A DNA stretch of 64,000 bases from Fragum whitleyi (taxonomy: Eukaryota > Mollusca > Bivalvia > Cardiida > Cardiidae): assembly GCA_948146395.1 (NCBI GenBank), contig OX411551.1, positions 49,782,997-49,846,996 of the forward strand. The letters run 5' to 3'. The translations under genes and the position numbers were made by a program. The notes below the pieces were generated by a model, which saw only the letters and a program-made list of their open reading frames with translations, had not been told where the DNA came from and made no database searches. Of the stretch, positions 21,288 through 32,225 are shown piece by piece (within the stretch, counting starts at the first letter, position 1; every line of letters begins with the position of its first letter).

Positions 21288-22205
21288 TATAGTCCGTTTG
21301 ACTTCTATATGGACCAACATTTCGCCGAAAATCTCAGAAATTAATTAATGAATCGCATATTTTTCTTGTCATATCATTTTTTCCAGCTAATACCATGACG
21401 AATTTTGTTTTTCAGAATTTTTGAATGTTAAATAATGATTTTGTCCGTCCGTCTACATGTTAACTTTCAGCATTTCATACCCACTTGTTACTGTATTAAA
21501 CGGAACAGCGAATTGTATAACCAAAAATAGTACTGATTTGCATAGGGGCCGGGTCAAAAGAGTAAGATTTTAAGTGAATTGTATTACTATAAAATCGAGT
21601 TTTTCAATATAATTAAGGTTGTCTAGGATTATTGCTATCGTTGGATTTCAAATCTGTGTATATTTTCTCTTTCTTCAGAAACTGTTTGACCAGATAATTG
21701 ATTATTGATTTTATTCATTCTGAGATGAACCCTATATTTACATGTTAGGGCCAATCAAAAAGCATTATTGAACGAAGTAGTTGGGAATTTCAAGGGGAAA
21801 ACTTGATGAAAAGGCGAGTACAAACGGTAAAAATCACGTGTTATTTAGGTTTAAGATGACATGGCCTTCGATATGCTAATTAGCATGTCCAAATAAGGAA
21901 TAATGGACATGTCATCTGTCAAAAGTTTAGTATAAAACCACGTGCTTTTACCATATATGTTGACATTTTCTTACTATTGAACAGCCTCCACCTCCCCTCG
22001 TGTTTAAGAACGGATAATGCGAAAATATTAACATTAACTAGATAGACAAAATCATTATTTTGAAATCATTTTATTTTTAAAAAAATATTTTTTTGAATGG
22101 TATTAAGCTAAAATTAAGATTTTACTACATACAAATCCTTTATTCAAACGCAATTTTATGTAATTGATGAAAAGGTTGGTCCATATAGAAGTCAAACGGA
22201 CTATA
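21288..22205. mobile_element. Non-autonomous DNA element with perfect 31-bp TIRs (918 bp)
   Basis: TATAGTCCGTTTGACTTCTA.. at 21288-21318 is matched base for base by its reverse complement at 22175-22205. Similarity continues a few bases inward (CAACATTT/CAACCTTT). The termini TATAG..CTATA fit insertion at TA. The interior has no transposase-like ORF and holds a palindromic GATATGCTAATTAGCATGTC near 21871. Lies in intron 1. Confidence 0.85.
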
Positions 22206-22289
22206 AAGGCGTTTAAAGAAAACAATATGTTATCAATAAACACTTTACAGGCAAGTCTATTTATCAACGATGCTGAATTATATTTCCAA

Positions 22290-22620
22290 GTAGCTTTATT
22301 ACCTCCACAGTAGCTTACATTTTGTGAAAGTTACTTGAAATTTGTCGATAAATGTACAAGCTGTAGTAATAAGCAATGTTGCATCACAAAGGCACAGTTT
22401 TAGCATCACACAGCAACGAAGCACCAAGAAAGCACCAAGAAAGAAATCTGAGAAAGGCCTATGGAAAAAGGACAATCCCGACAACAATAATTTGTATCGA
22501 AACATTCATTGCAGAGTGTGTATGTTTTTTCAGAGAATAATGCTCACTTATTTAAATCTCAATAGCGTTAACTTGCAAATTTATAGATATCAGTTAAAAT
22601 CCAACTAGACCTTGTTTCCA
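22290..22620. repeat. Diverged interspersed repeat, related to 30185-30310
   Basis: Shares the run GTGAAATTTGT, AATGTTGCATCACAAAGGC, then AAGAAAGAAATCTGAGAAAG with sequence at 30185-30310. The 88-codon frame over it is lysine-rich but has no recognisable domain. Confidence 0.45.
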
Positions 22621-22964
22621 AACAATGACGAGTATTAGCTCACACGAGTTTGTCTTTGCCAAATTACTTTTAATTCGTCCATATATGTAATGTCTTTTTC
22701 TTCAAATAGCCAGTTTATTTTCGTTTGACATTGAGATGTGACGTTGAAGGTACTTAAAGAACAATTTCAAATAGAAAATCACTCGTTAAGGCGAACATTT
22801 GCATGTATTGAAATAAAACTATCGAAAATATGAGATATTCTGTGGATAAGCTTAGTTTTGATATTGAATTGAAACCTTGACCGTTTAGCTATTTGTAAAT
22901 TTTATATTTGAGAATAATTTGGCCAGTTCCTTTGAAACCCATCCCTAGATATTGGGGCTTCGCT

Positions 22965-23345
22965 AGGAGGTTTTTTTTAAGATTTGACCCCGTGACCTAG
23001 TTTTTGACCCCAGTTGACCCAATTACTAATTTCTCCAAGCTTTTATCAAGACAATCATTCTGACCAAATTTCCTGTGGATTGGGCAAAAAATGTGACCTC
23101 GAGAGTGCATACAAGGTTTTTCTAAGATTTGACCCCGTGACATAGTTTTTGACCCAAGTTGACCCAATTTCAAACTAGTCCGAGATTTCATCAAGACAAT
23201 CATTCTGACCAAATTTCAGGATGATTTGGCAAAAAATGTTGCCTCTAGAATGCATACAAGGTAAATGTTGTCGACACACGACGGACGACGGTCATCCACC
23301 TAACCACAAAAGCTCACATTGAGCACTTCGTGCTCAGGTGAGCTA
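22965..23345 (+). mobile_element. pearl/HINE-like element, TTGACCC core, 5' truncated
   Basis: Two and a half units of the core seen at 3021-4243 (TTTGACCCCGTGACCTAG, AAAAAATGTGACCTCGAGAG), then GACACACGACGGACGACGG. It ends with the best-preserved terminal hairpin of this window, AGCTCACATTGAGCAC-TTC-GTGCTCAGGTGAGCT (23309-23343). Confidence 0.78.
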
Positions 23346-23487
23346 AAATACACTAGAAATCAATTTTTATAACGCGCAAACTGGTTTCGCTGCTACTCAT
23401 CGTGGCGGTTGACGCGTTGACGCGTTTTGAACATTGATTTATAATAAGAATATTTATTTATTCAATATTCTTGTTGTTTGTACTTAT

Positions 23488-24108
23488 AAGCTCACATGAG
23501 CACGAAGTGCTAAAGCCGAGCTATTGTGATCGTCCAATGTCTGTCGTCCGTCGTTAACAATTTCTTTAAACATCTTCTCCTTCTAAAGTAGTGCACCAAT
23601 CTGAATAAAACTTGCCAGGGTTGTTCAATGGGTCGAGCTCTAACAAAGGTGTTCAAATAAATGAAATCAACCCTTAACTCTCCCTTTACCCTTAACAAAA
23701 ATGTGAAAATAGGAAAATCTTCAAAAATCTTTTTCTCTGAAACATGAAGGAAGACAGCTTTCACATTTCATATGAAGCATGAACTAGTAGACCACTACCT
23801 TGTTTGTTCATATCAAAACCCTTGGGGCTTATTTGGGCTCCATCCGGGCTCAACCCTAATTACAAAGAATAAAAAAAAAAAAAAAAAAAAAAAAACAACA
23901 ACAAACAAACAAAAATAATCTCCAAAAAATCTTCTTCTCTGAAACCACAAGGCAAACAGCTTTCATATTTGGGATGTAGCATCGTCTAGTGTGCCTCTAC
24001 CAAGTTTGTCCATATCAAAAACCTGGGATCATAATTCGGCTCCAAACGGCACAACCAGTGTCCCAGGGGTTAAAGAGAATCAGGTGAGCGATCTAGGACC
24101 ATCATGAT
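23488..24108 (-). mobile_element. pearl/HINE-like element, complete, reversed
   Basis: On the + strand it opens with the 3' hairpin AGCTCACATGAGCACGAAGT.., then GTCTGTCGTCCGTCGTTAAC, a core with AACATCTTCTCCTTCTAAAG and TTCTCTGAAAC units, and closes with CAGGTGAGCGATCTAGGACCATCATG. An A-rich tract (23868-23895) interrupts it. The element at 36015-36567 is the same family in the opposite orientation. Confidence 0.78.
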
Positions 24109-24114
24109 TATCTT

Positions 24115-24197
24115 ATTTCTCTCTCTCTCTCTCTCTCTTTCTTTCTCTTTCTCCATCTCTCTCTTTCTCTCTCTCTCTCTTTTTTTCTCTCTCTTGA
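24115..24197. repeat. CT-rich microsatellite
   Basis: Imperfect (CT)n/(TTTCT)n tract ending about 55 bases before the lectin exon at 24254. It could form part of the polypyrimidine region, though it is not adjacent to the acceptor. Confidence 0.9.
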
Positions 24198-24253
24198 GCC
24201 CCTTTTGACTTTCAAAATGAATTAGCATAAGAAATATGTTTTGTTCTGTGCAG

Positions 24254-24333
24254 GTTGTCCGGATGGCTGGACAGAGATCGGGGTTGCTTGTTACAATTTC
24301 ATCAGGGTTGATAAAAATTTCACCGATGCCAAG
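24254..24333 (+). CDS. PAN/C-type lectin protein, exon starting the C-type lectin domain
   Basis: An 80-base exon between TTCTGTGCAG and GTAAGTCAG. In the phase set by the exon ending at 18169 it encodes GCPDGWTEIGVACYNFIRV and then DKNFTDAK. CPxGW..xxxCY is the standard opening of long-form C-type lectin domains and supplies their first two cysteines. The end is phase 0. The terminal exon at 29189 needs a phase-1 donor before it, so at least one exon (the helix region with GAxL) must lie in the 4.86 kb between; I did not find it. Confidence 0.82.
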
Positions 24334-24629
24334 GTAAGTCAGCTGGTAAGAGTAAAAGGCATTATTTTAAGCAAGTAGCCTGATAGGTTAGACGAGTGCG
24401 AGGCTCACGTTCGCCATTCTTCTCGTATCAATACATTATGATAGTGCTTTTGGCTCTATACAAACAGGAGCATGGAATAAATGAATGGAGCGCTTAGAGC
24501 GCAATTCAGAATGGTTTTAATCGGAATGAAATTCAATTTCAAGGTATAACTGTTTTTCAAAACTTTATGCGAGTCAGTTTTCTGTCGAAAATTGGACAAA
24601 TTCGTCAGACATAAAGGGAAAAAGGGAAT
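24334..24629. other. Intron, includes a MITE-like scrap
   Basis: A piece near 24478-24560 (ATGAATGGAGCGCTTAGAGC, AGAATGGTTTTAAT) matches the GGAGCGCT side of the TACAGTTAAC MITE. The rest is unremarkable. Confidence 0.45.
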
Positions 24630-25210
24630 TGTTGAACTTCACTCCGTCTGTAAACTGTTTAAACATCTCCTCTTAAACTGCTCGGCAGATTTGAACCAAA
24701 TTTCACAGGAATGATCCTTGGGAAATGTTCTTTCATATTCTACCTTTAATTTTGATCTTGCTGATTACATTGGTGATACAGTATGTTTAGTTACCAAAAA
24801 ATGGTCCTGTGTGGTGATAGCTGACCTTCAGGCCAAATTCAACCAAACTACCTAAAATGATTGGTAGAATATACCCTTTTAGAATCGTTTAATTAGTCTA
24901 ATAAAAATTCATCAAAATTTTTTTTTATTCTTTGGACATGCCTTTCCCCCCAGAATGATACTTTATATTGCGATCTAGTTATAAACACAGGCTCTAATAG
25001 TGGTCGCGTCACAAAAGATAGGGTCTCCTTTGATGAACTTTAAAAGAATACATATTCTAACTTAAAACGACTGATTAAAATGCAACAAAATTAAAAGGAA
25101 TGGCGATTCGAAGATTCCTTTTCCATTTTCTTAGCAAATAAAGCGAGGCTCTTCACCTCTTAAACTACTGATTAGAATTAAACCAAGGGTCACTAAAATG
25201 ATACTTAAAC
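24630..25210 (-). repeat. Degenerate tandem core, reversed
   Basis: Three poorly preserved units with ACCTCTTAAACTACTGATTA, TTGAACCAAATTTCACAGGA and GATACT motifs. They correspond in reverse to the core at 30340-30900 (GTGAAATTTGGTTCAATTCT). No linker or hairpin is seen, so this is an eroded remnant. Confidence 0.45.
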
Positions 25211-26425
25211 TTATTATTTCGATTTCTTGATAAAATTGTGATTGGATGTGGATACTTTTTCCCGATTTCTTCATAGACTGTGCCCTTGCATTCCAAATGA
25301 ACATACTGCGTCCGTTTAATCCTAGGATGCTTTTTGGAAGGGGGCTGTTTTGTGAAAATCATGTACACAAATTAACTATTATGTGTACGAGAGGATTTTC
25401 ATGTGCTTTCATACAGTTACTAAACTTAAACCAACTTTTAACTGGCACTTGAAATCATTACTATACCATGTGTATCGCGGTCACGTGTAATTCTTGTAGC
25501 AGTCCACTCGGTGAACAATGAATTAAAACATGGAAAAATAATTATTTCGACAAAGCAATGTTAACTCAAAATTTTAGTATCCCTACTTGCAAAATGTAAC
25601 ATTGGTGTCTGGGGGAGGGGTTTTGGGGTGAATTTAGACAATTCTGCATTATTTACTGTAAATTGAAACGGATCCCCAATTTCTGTACTCATTTCTAGTC
25701 TACATTCATTTTGGCAGCGAAGCATTATTAATATTTCTCTTTTGGTTGAAAAATTGAATGACCTATGCAAATTGCGAGTTTTGTGACTTTTTCAAATGCG
25801 GGTTGGTGCCCTTCTTTTGTCGCTTAGTTGGAAAACTAAAGAACAGTTTTGAGATGAATTGTCTACTGAAATTCTTGACATATAGATTTATCCTCCAAAC
25901 TTCTTTTGCAAATGTGATTAAAAAATAGAAATATGATTCCATGTTACACCACATCTTGCATTGAAGAAAAGACTGGGGTTAAACCTAACAGAGTGACCGT
26001 CATTTTAATTTTTTTCTCTTGTTACATCTACTTTAATCTTTGGCGATGATTTGCTTAAAAAATTGAACAATATCTTAGTTTAAAACCTGCAGCAGCAGTT
26101 AAATGTTGATTGTGTGTATAAATCATCGTTTAAAAGGCACGCTTTTGTATATCTTGGTTGAACTATGACCCGTTTGTTCTGTTTCCATTGCCTATCCGAA
26201 AAACTCATTTCAATCCGTTCAATCAGTCAAGTGCTGATCGAGCTTGGTCTGCATAATTGTTCGGGAGAGATAAGGGCGATAGATCATTGCTTGCATCGCT
26301 CAGGCTACTAACTGGAATAAAGTTTACATGTCAAAAATACTCGTATCCGATCCAGTAGGCAAATTAATCGAGAAACGACTAGAAAGCATTCTTGTATCGA
26401 TTGGGTTCGAGATCCAGGTGGTCGT
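25211..26425. other. Intronic spacer, nothing recognised
   Basis: Several frames of 60-70 codons on both strands, none with a domain, signal peptide or splice fit to the lectin gene. Confidence 0.4.
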
Positions 26426-26890
26426 AAATTTATCGTGTCGAGGTCGAGTGTGACCGGGTGTATAGCTTTTACTCGACCATAACATCATCATTCTCGACCT
26501 GTAGTCGAGTTATCTCGATCTGTAATCGAGTAATTTCCACCCTTACTCCGATTAACTCGAAGTTATACATCCCGATCAAATCAAACCGCGCTGTAATATT
26601 TTCCATCGATTTTTTTGTGGAAATCTGTAATCGGTCGAGTTGGTCGGGAAGCGATTTTAAGGAACTCTAGTATAAATTTGGAAGATCAAGAGGAACTTGT
26701 ACAAAGTTTGTGGTCGGGAAATATTCGGGTAGCGACTGTGTACAAGTGGGGATAGTCGGGAAGGGATCGGACAGTGACCGAGTTAAGGTCACTATTAGTG
26801 AGTAGACATCTCACTTGAGGTCGGGTAGCGATCGTGAGAGGGTCATATACTCGTTTAAACGTCGGGTATGGCCGAATTATGGTCAAGAAT
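26400..26890. repeat. Cryptically repetitive GTCGAG/GTCGGG region
   Basis: The left half (26400-26650) repeats TCGAG with its complement CTCGA (GGTCGAG, CTCGACC, AGTCGAG, ATCTCGA). The right half repeats GGTCGGGAAGCGA, GGTCGGGAAATATTCGGGTA and GTCGGGTAGCGATCG about every 55-70 bases. Not a clean tandem array. Confidence 0.55.
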
Positions 26891-26924
26891 TCGTGTAAGG
26901 TAAAAGGAAAATGAAATGATCATC

Positions 26925-27480
26925 AAACTGATGATTCATGCCAAATAAACAGGCTTTTTAGGACCTGGTTAAGAAATAGAAGAACATTTTTGAAGATGAC
27001 TTACTTGATCTGAGGCTTGACCGCTCCCCAAGTGCTCCGTCCCTGGTAACCACCAAGTCAGCTGATAATCTAGAGCAAATTTCAAGGCTGCATAGCTTCT
27101 GGTTCATAGAAAGAGATTTCTAATTTGAGTCCTACCCCACATCCCCCACCCTTGGTCCTCTGTCCCTGCGGGTCCAGCAATCATAATTGTAGCTAAATAA
27201 ATAAAGGTTTATGATCTGATGATTGCTGCCTATTCTCACGGCTGTAGTTCTCCTGGTTCTGAAGAAAAAGAGATTTTAAAGATTTCTGAATTGATCAAAG
27301 AACTACTCCTCCCCTAATGCTCTGCACCTAGTAGTCTAACACTCATAATTTCAGCTTATTTCAAATGGTCTATGAGCTGATGATCTTTGCCAATTCTTAA
27401 GTCTGTAGAGATCCTGATTTAGAAGAAGAAGAACCTTGAAATTAGCTAATTTGATTCTAGACCTACCCCCTCACTCCTTG
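26925..27480. repeat. Degenerate tandem repeat, period about 155 bp
   Basis: TGATGATT..GCC, GGCTGTAG, TTCTGAAGAAAAAGAGATTT and CTCTGTCCCTG-like motifs recur near 26930, 27062, 27217 and 27372. About 3.5 units with no hairpin terminus recognised. Confidence 0.55.
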
Positions 27481-28602
27481 TTCAAAATGTTCACAGTTAG
27501 AGTACACAGTTGATAAAATTCGCATGCAAAATTTATTATTATCGTTATGTGTCTTCACGAAATAATCAGACGCTCCCAAATTAAATAAACTCAGTGAAAT
27601 GATTAAATTATTCGAGCGATTTTTAATTTGAATCGAGTTGATGATTTTATCTTTACGTGATTGAGGGCGTTTGAACGGTTTCAACAAACAAATGGTTGAA
27701 AATGTTGTTGACCAACCATCTTGCTAGCGTTCAGCCAAGATTGCTTGTCAAAATACAAACGCTGCACTATCCCATCGAATACTTCAATACAGATATTTTG
27801 ATTGTAGTTTCATATCATTAAAATCAAAGAAATTACACCATTATGTAATTTGAAAAATAAAGAATAAACAACGGCATTCACCTCGTTATGATTTCTCCCA
27901 TTGAAACTTGTTGCATTCAACAGGAAGTCATAATCATGATCTAATGAGTACCCCATGGAAGGATAGCTTGTGGCTTTGTGAACGTATTAGCCATTTAGGA
28001 CATTCGACACATAAAATTTGTCACTGAGTTCTTAAAATAACAAAATATAGCATTTATTGGCCCCTTAGTGTCTGCTCAAGACATTCTCGTGTTTTGCTTT
28101 TAGATAATATGTGTAGAAAAAAAACGGAAAGCTTGCCGAGCCACAAACAAATGGATCTTTCACAATGCTCCGTAATCACATGATGAACAATTTTCGTAAG
28201 TAGTTTTCTAATAAATAAGACAGAAATCGACTCATACCGAATGAAAGATATCTATGGGAACATTACTGTTTGTCTGAAAGGGATGTAACGCAATTCTGCA
28301 GTCCTATCAAGGCAGCTGTACCACCTAACAATGGATTCCAATTGCCCCAAGTAATACTACCTTAACATATTTTCCCAGTCTTCATCTGATATCCCACTTA
28401 GATTAACCGATTAGTGAAACAAAAATGTCGAAAGAATATGTGCTGCAAATGGGAATTGAACCCACTCAATACCGGATCAATATTGACAGAAGAACCAAAC
28501 ATAAATGAGTGCAAAACAAATGATTCTTAAGGAGCTTATCTAAACAGAGTTGATATCCTTGCAAAAAAGGGTAACTAAAAGTCTAATCAAAGTACAGGTA
28601 CA
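27481..28602. other. Intronic spacer, nothing recognised
   Basis: Searched for the missing lectin exon (phase 0 in, phase 1 out). Candidate acceptors at about 27921, 28105 and 28378 lead into stops or lack any C-type lectin motif. Confidence 0.4.
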
Positions 28603-28905
28603 TTTTCCCTTCCGAAAGTAAGGCTCTTATACCCTCAGAGAGTCCATATATACTAAAACAAACGATTTGGTAGCGTGGGTATCTCGTGGATTAATTATAC
28701 CTTGCATATCCAACTCCGGAAAGAAGGCTCTTATACTCTCAGAGAGTCAAAATATACTAAAACAAACGAGTTGGTAGCGTGGATATCTCGTGGATTAATT
28801 ATACCTTCCATATCCAACTCCGAAAATAAGGCTCCTTTACCCACAGAGAGTCCATATATACTAAAACAAACGAGTTGGTAGCGTGGGTATTTCACGGGTT
28901 AACAT
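28603..28905 (+). repeat. Tandem repeat, 104-bp period, about 2.9 copies
   Basis: GGCTCTTATA starts at 28622 and 28726, and GGCTCCTTTA at 28830: exactly 104 bases apart. Each unit holds CAGAGAGTCCATATATACTA and GTTGGTAGCGTGGGTATCTC. Copies differ at few positions. Lies in the last intron of the lectin gene. Confidence 0.88.
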
Positions 28906-29188
28906 ATCAAACTGTTCCTCTACTGATCGTTTCTGTATATTTAGCATATGTCCAAGAATTTATATTCCGAAATTTGTGGTTCATATCTGTATTACCGAAG
29001 AAAAGGAATGGAAATGTTCTGAAAACCTGGCTATGTGAATTCTCCTTGATTGTATTTACCAATTCAATCTTAATCGTTTTGAGTTTACATTAATTGATCA
29101 TACCTTTCGAACAATGACCTTTATTAATAGTTTCATGTGAACTGCATATCTAAACGCGTTCTTATAATCTTTTATCGTTTTTCAACAG

Positions 29189-29403
29189 CGATCAGAGATT
29201 CTTCAAGTTTCTGGATTGGGCTTGTTGACATCACAGAACAAGGCGATTTTGTGTGGACCAGTAGCGGTGTTGCTCCATCATACGCAGCCTGGGACCGTGA
29301 ACAGTATCCTGGTTATTATTGTGTTTTTCTCCTTGAGCCAACCGGCTATCTTTGGCGCAGTACACACTGTTCTGCAAAATTTTGTTTTATTTGTGAAATC
29401 TGA
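29189..29403 (+). CDS. PAN/C-type lectin protein, terminal exon
   Basis: Preceded by TTTTTCAACAG; enters in phase 1 and encodes 70 full codons to TGA. Motifs: FWIGL (7-11), FVWTSSG, YYCVFL (Cys 44) and the closing HCSAKFCFICEI (Cys 60, 65, 68). This is the C-terminal half of a C-type lectin domain: WIGL core and paired cysteines. The usual sugar/calcium motifs are missing: EPN/QPD is replaced around YAAWDREQYP, and WND by LWRST. Calcium-dependent sugar binding of the classical kind is therefore doubtful. Cys 65 is extra to the standard pattern. The three exons make a PAN-CTLD secreted protein, likely of immune or recognition type (inference). Confidence 0.85.
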
Positions 29404-29411
29404 GATGTGTT

Positions 29412-29530
29412 AGGATAGAGGATATTGAATGAGTAGTCACTGAAACCCTAATTTATGAAACGAGTCATCTATAAACAGATAAAAACGAGGATAAGCCGAG
29501 TTTTTATCTGTTTAAGTTGGGTAAAATATT
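29412..29530. repeat. Hairpin repeat shared with 44864-44975
   Basis: GATAGAGGATATTGAATGAG, CGAGTCATCTATAAACAGAT and the stem-loop AAACAGATAAAAAC..GTTTTTATCTGTTT (29473-29513, GC-rich centre) match the other copy over about 110 bp. Confidence 0.7.
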
Positions 29531-30180
29531 TCTTGTAAGAAATTACAACATGCACACTATTTTTCAAATCAAAATTCCAAACTTATAACACATAACCAAA
29601 TAATATTTTGATTACATGTATTGAAGGCATCTGTATTACATGTGATTCATCTTTCAATTAATATGGAGATTTTATCTAAAACCCTCTGGATTAAATTATC
29701 ATGACGCCCTGAACAGTCATATTCCATGCATAATTTGGCAATTTTTCAGAGTATATAATTTTCGGTTGAATAGTGTGAAAAAATGTGGGTATGATCCCCG
29801 TGGAATTGTTTATATTTTGATAATTAGATAATCTACACTATTTGGTTTCAACAGTGTTTTTTCCTATATACGCTGCAACAATCTGACATTTGGTTTTAAT
29901 TCAATATTTTAAGTTCCTTGGGCCTGTTTCTATAGCATCATATCGCGCGTTTTCAAATAAATGATATATTTTATAATGATAACATATGGGGAACAACTTT
30001 TTCAAGTTTGAACAGAATCTATTCTTATGCGTGCCAAAAAAGTGTAAGTGCATACAGAAATAAGTAAAATCTAAAGTCAACAAAGAAACAATCTTACACA
30101 AAAGTACATTTTTCATGACACAAAATAACATTTCAAAGAGGTTCAATGTGTGCAAAATCATATGATGATAACATTTATGA
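29531..30180. other. Spacer downstream of the lectin gene
   Basis: Nothing recognised apart from ordinary AT-rich sequence. No clean poly(A) signal could be assigned. Confidence 0.4.
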
Positions 30181-31010
30181 AAGTTTCGTGAAATTTGTGC
30201 AAAAATGTTTAAAATGCGGTAACAGGAAATGTTGCATTACAAAGGCTCCTTTTTCCATAATAAAACATTATCATCAAGAAAGAAATCAGTGAAAGTGACA
30301 GCCTATACCAACCCATAAACCAGGATAGTCTAAAGGAATCCGAAAGAGCATGTCCTAAGCATCATTTCTGTGAAATTTTGTTGTATTCCAACCAATAGTT
30401 TCAGAGAAGGTTTATTTTTTAATTTCACCATAAAGGACCCATTTTTTTGACGCGACAGTATATTGAGCCCAAGTTATCAAACCTGTTCAGGATCAAATGA
30501 AGGAATTTGAAAGAGCATGCCTTAAGTATCATTTATGTGAAATTTGGTTCAATTCTGACAAGTAGTTTTATAGATTTTTTTTTATATTTTACCATGAGGG
30601 TCCTTTTGGGTGACTCAGTAACCCATTGCACCCAAGTAATAGCCTGATCAGAAGATTAAAGCCTGATTGAAAGGATGAATCTGATAGAGCATGCCCTAAG
30701 CATCATTCATGGTTGAATATTGACCAGCAGTTTCAGAGAAGATTTTTTTATATTTCACCATCAGTTGTCCTCTTTGGTGACTTCACAGCCCGTGTCGCCG
30801 AAGTTATCAACTTGATAAAGATTAAAAGAGGGAATCAGAAAGGGCACGACTTAAGCATCATTAATTTGAAATTTGAAAATTCTAAACAGTGGTTTCAGTG
30901 AAGATGTTTAGAGAAAAACTTAACAGTAGTACAGACGCACTAACGGCGGACACCAGACCATGACAATAGCTTCGCTGTACAAAATCCAATGGAGTTAATA
31001 AAAGTCTAAA
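30181..31010 (+). mobile_element. pearl/HINE-like element, TAGTTTCAGAGAAG core
   Basis: About four units of 120-150 bp with GAAAGAGCATG..CTTAAGCATCAT, GTGAAATTTGGTTCAATTCT and AGTTTCAGAGAAGATTT. It ends GACGCACTAACGGCGGACACCA, then GACAATAGCTTCGCTGTAC..ATCCAATGG, the TAGCCCC-type terminus in decayed form. Confidence 0.58.
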
Positions 31011-31390
31011 AAAACAATAAATTACGAAATGTATTAGATGTACCGTCCTCGGAGCCCAGACGTAAATTATACTGTGAATCTTAATTCATTACCCCGCCGA
31101 CAAAACGCTAGCAAACCCCGTTTAATAATTTTAAAATTATGTTTTTACTCATCGACATCTCCGTAAAAGAGATCGAATCGATTGTTTCAGATGCTAAAAT
31201 AAATACGATAGATTCCAGGGGAGATAACCTGCATTATAAAAATACGGGCTGTTTGAGAATCGCCATTTTGATATGGATATGTCACCGAATACAACGAGGA
31301 CGGATATGGGATACCAGACAGACTAGATTCTTCGGAACCGGAATAGTGGTAAAATAGTTGTACTATGACGTGATAGAAAGTATGATAGTA
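31011..31390. other. Spacer, nothing recognised
   Basis: A 72-codon frame starts at 31139 but shows no domain or signal. Confidence 0.4.
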
Positions 31391-32225
31391 AAGTATAGTG
31401 TGATAGTCCTATATCGCTCACCTCCTTCTCTTTGACTCATTTAATGACAATCAAAGGCCAAATTTTTCAGCAAAATTCATAATCGTTATCAAATGATAGT
31501 CTAATAGATAATCTCTGCATGGAACTATAGTTTTAAAATGGCTCGTCCTAGTGCTTGTGACTAGACAGATATTCTGACTTTACCTGCGGCTTCATGACTT
31601 ATCCTAGAGGGAAAGCAAGAAAATTTGTACAATGGCTCCTTTTCCCTTCATGTCAAATGGATCCGTTCCAGTTTCTATGAGGTGTTATCATCGTGACCCG
31701 ACAAATATTCTTTTAAAGATTGTGCCATATTTGTGGCCCCTAGAGTGTTAACAAAAAAATATTCATTAAGGCCCATTTTCCTTTGATATATGGATCTTTC
31801 CTTATTTCAAAAGAGTCCATCATTGTGACCTTAAAAAATTCAGCACAAGTTTTATCAAAATAGAACCATATTTGTTGTCTAAAGAGTGTTTACAAAAAAA
31901 CTGTTCTAAAGCCCCTTTTCCTGTGATATCATATGAATCCTCCCCATTTTCAATAAAGCTTATCCTTGTGACTTAACAAACATACTGACCAAGTTTCATG
32001 AAGATTGTGCTATGCTCGCTAGTGCTTTAACAAGAAAATAATCCCCTTGATGTGACACGGATCATTCCTTTTTTAATTAGGTTCATCTTTGTGACCAGAC
32101 AAACATTCTGAATAAGTTTCGTGACGAGCGGACGCTTATTATGCTCTCTACAGTGGATACAATGAAATTAACGGACGGACGCCACACATTCAGTAATCAC
32201 ATGTTGTGCTCAGGTGAGCTATAAA
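31391..32225 (+). mobile_element. pearl/HINE-like element, complete
   Basis: 5' end GTCCTATATCGCTCACCTCC. Five or six units with GCCCCTTTTCCTTTGATATA.., TCATTGTGACC and AAACATTCTGA..AAGTTTCATGA follow. It ends GGACGGACGCCACACATTCA and half of the terminal hairpin (ATGTTGTGCTCAGGTGAGCT, 32202-32221). Confidence 0.68.

Noticed and set aside
22342..22608. 88-codon Lys-rich + strand ORF in the lectin intron
   Set aside because: The underlying sequence is a dispersed repeat (related to 30185-30310), and its phase does not fit the lectin exons.
28105..28200. Candidate for the missing lectin exon after CTTTTAG
   Set aside because: Neither possible frame shows C-type lectin motifs, and the phase-0 frame hits a stop with no donor at the needed phase.
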